Assembly: GCA_023443315.1 (NCBI GenBank)
Contig: JAEZVA010000038.1
Span: 1 to 6,523, forward strand
Direction: 5' to 3'
Source of the DNA: Bacillota bacterium
GTDB lineage: Bacteria; Bacillota; Clostridia; Oscillospirales; Ruminococcaceae
Length of the DNA: 6,523 nucleotides
Numbering within the stretch: the stretch's first letter is position 1; every line of letters begins with the position of its first letter. The notes beneath the pieces are model-generated. The model was not told where the DNA came from. It searched no databases and saw nothing but the letters and a program-made list of their open reading frames with translations. Below are positions 6,507 to 6,523 of this stretch, one piece after another. The translations under genes were made by a program, and so were the position numbers.

Positions 6507-6523
6507 AGGAAAAGAGGGAGCAT
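6507..6523 (+). promoter_or_regulatory. Probable ribosome binding region of a gene starting at the right edge
   Basis: Purine-rich AGGAAAAGAGGGAG (6507-6520) is followed by C-A-T at the window end. If the next base is G, an ATG would begin at 6522, 31 bases after the recG stop. The AGGA part (6507-6510) would then sit 11 bases from the start, while GAGGGAG would be too close. No terminator hairpin follows recG, which fits a continuing operon. In many Clostridia the next gene is rsmD, but nothing here shows it. Confidence 0.4.

Noticed and set aside
1..6523. Search for CRISPR repeats, insertion-sequence ends, tRNA, riboswitch or toxin-antitoxin pairs
   Set aside because: No regularly spaced direct repeats, transposase, cloverleaf or known riboswitch core was seen. 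The gene content is core chromosomal.

Overview
The window reads as chromosomal housekeeping DNA from a Clostridia-type Firmicute, plausibly Oscillospiraceae-like (inferred from gene content and the fairly GC-rich third codon positions). Five complete genes, all on the + strand, account for most of it. They are spoVS (sporulation), a family 5 solute-binding lipoprotein, yloU (Asp23/Gls24 family), yloV/fakA (DAK2/fatty acid kinase) and recG (branch-migration helicase). SpoVS suggests an endospore former but does not prove one, because SpoVS homologues also occur in some non-sporulating lineages.

Layout. Bases 1-388 hold spoVS and a textbook intrinsic terminator, so spoVS ends its own transcription unit. 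Bases 389-512 hold one or two candidate sigma-A promoters and a strong ribosome binding site for the lipoprotein gene (513-2123). No ABC permease or ATPase gene lies beside it, so within this window it is an orphan receptor. No terminator hairpin follows it. A strong extended -10 promoter (2156-2184) then starts a second unit: yloU (2268-2624), a 141-base gap with hairpins but no gene, yloV/fakA (start near 2766, end 4421), and recG (4445-6490) only 23 bases later. The last bases look like the approach to another gene that begins at the right edge.

How the genes relate. yloU-yloV-recG is a conserved Firmicute neighbourhood. In Bacillus subtilis it also contains sdaAB and sdaAA between yloV and recG; they are absent here. 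YloV/FakA supplies the ATP-dependent kinase subunit that phosphorylates fatty acids held by a separate FakB (DegV) protein. YloU belongs to an envelope-associated stress family, and RecG repairs stalled forks. The link between these roles is positional and not a known pathway. SpoVS and the lipoprotein are separate transcription units that happen to be adjacent.

I found no mobile element, CRISPR array, tRNA, rRNA, recognisable riboswitch or broken gene, and no clear sign of a new multi-gene system. The most unusual items are the orphan lipoprotein with an acidic insert in its binding domain and the structured non-coding gap between yloU and yloV.
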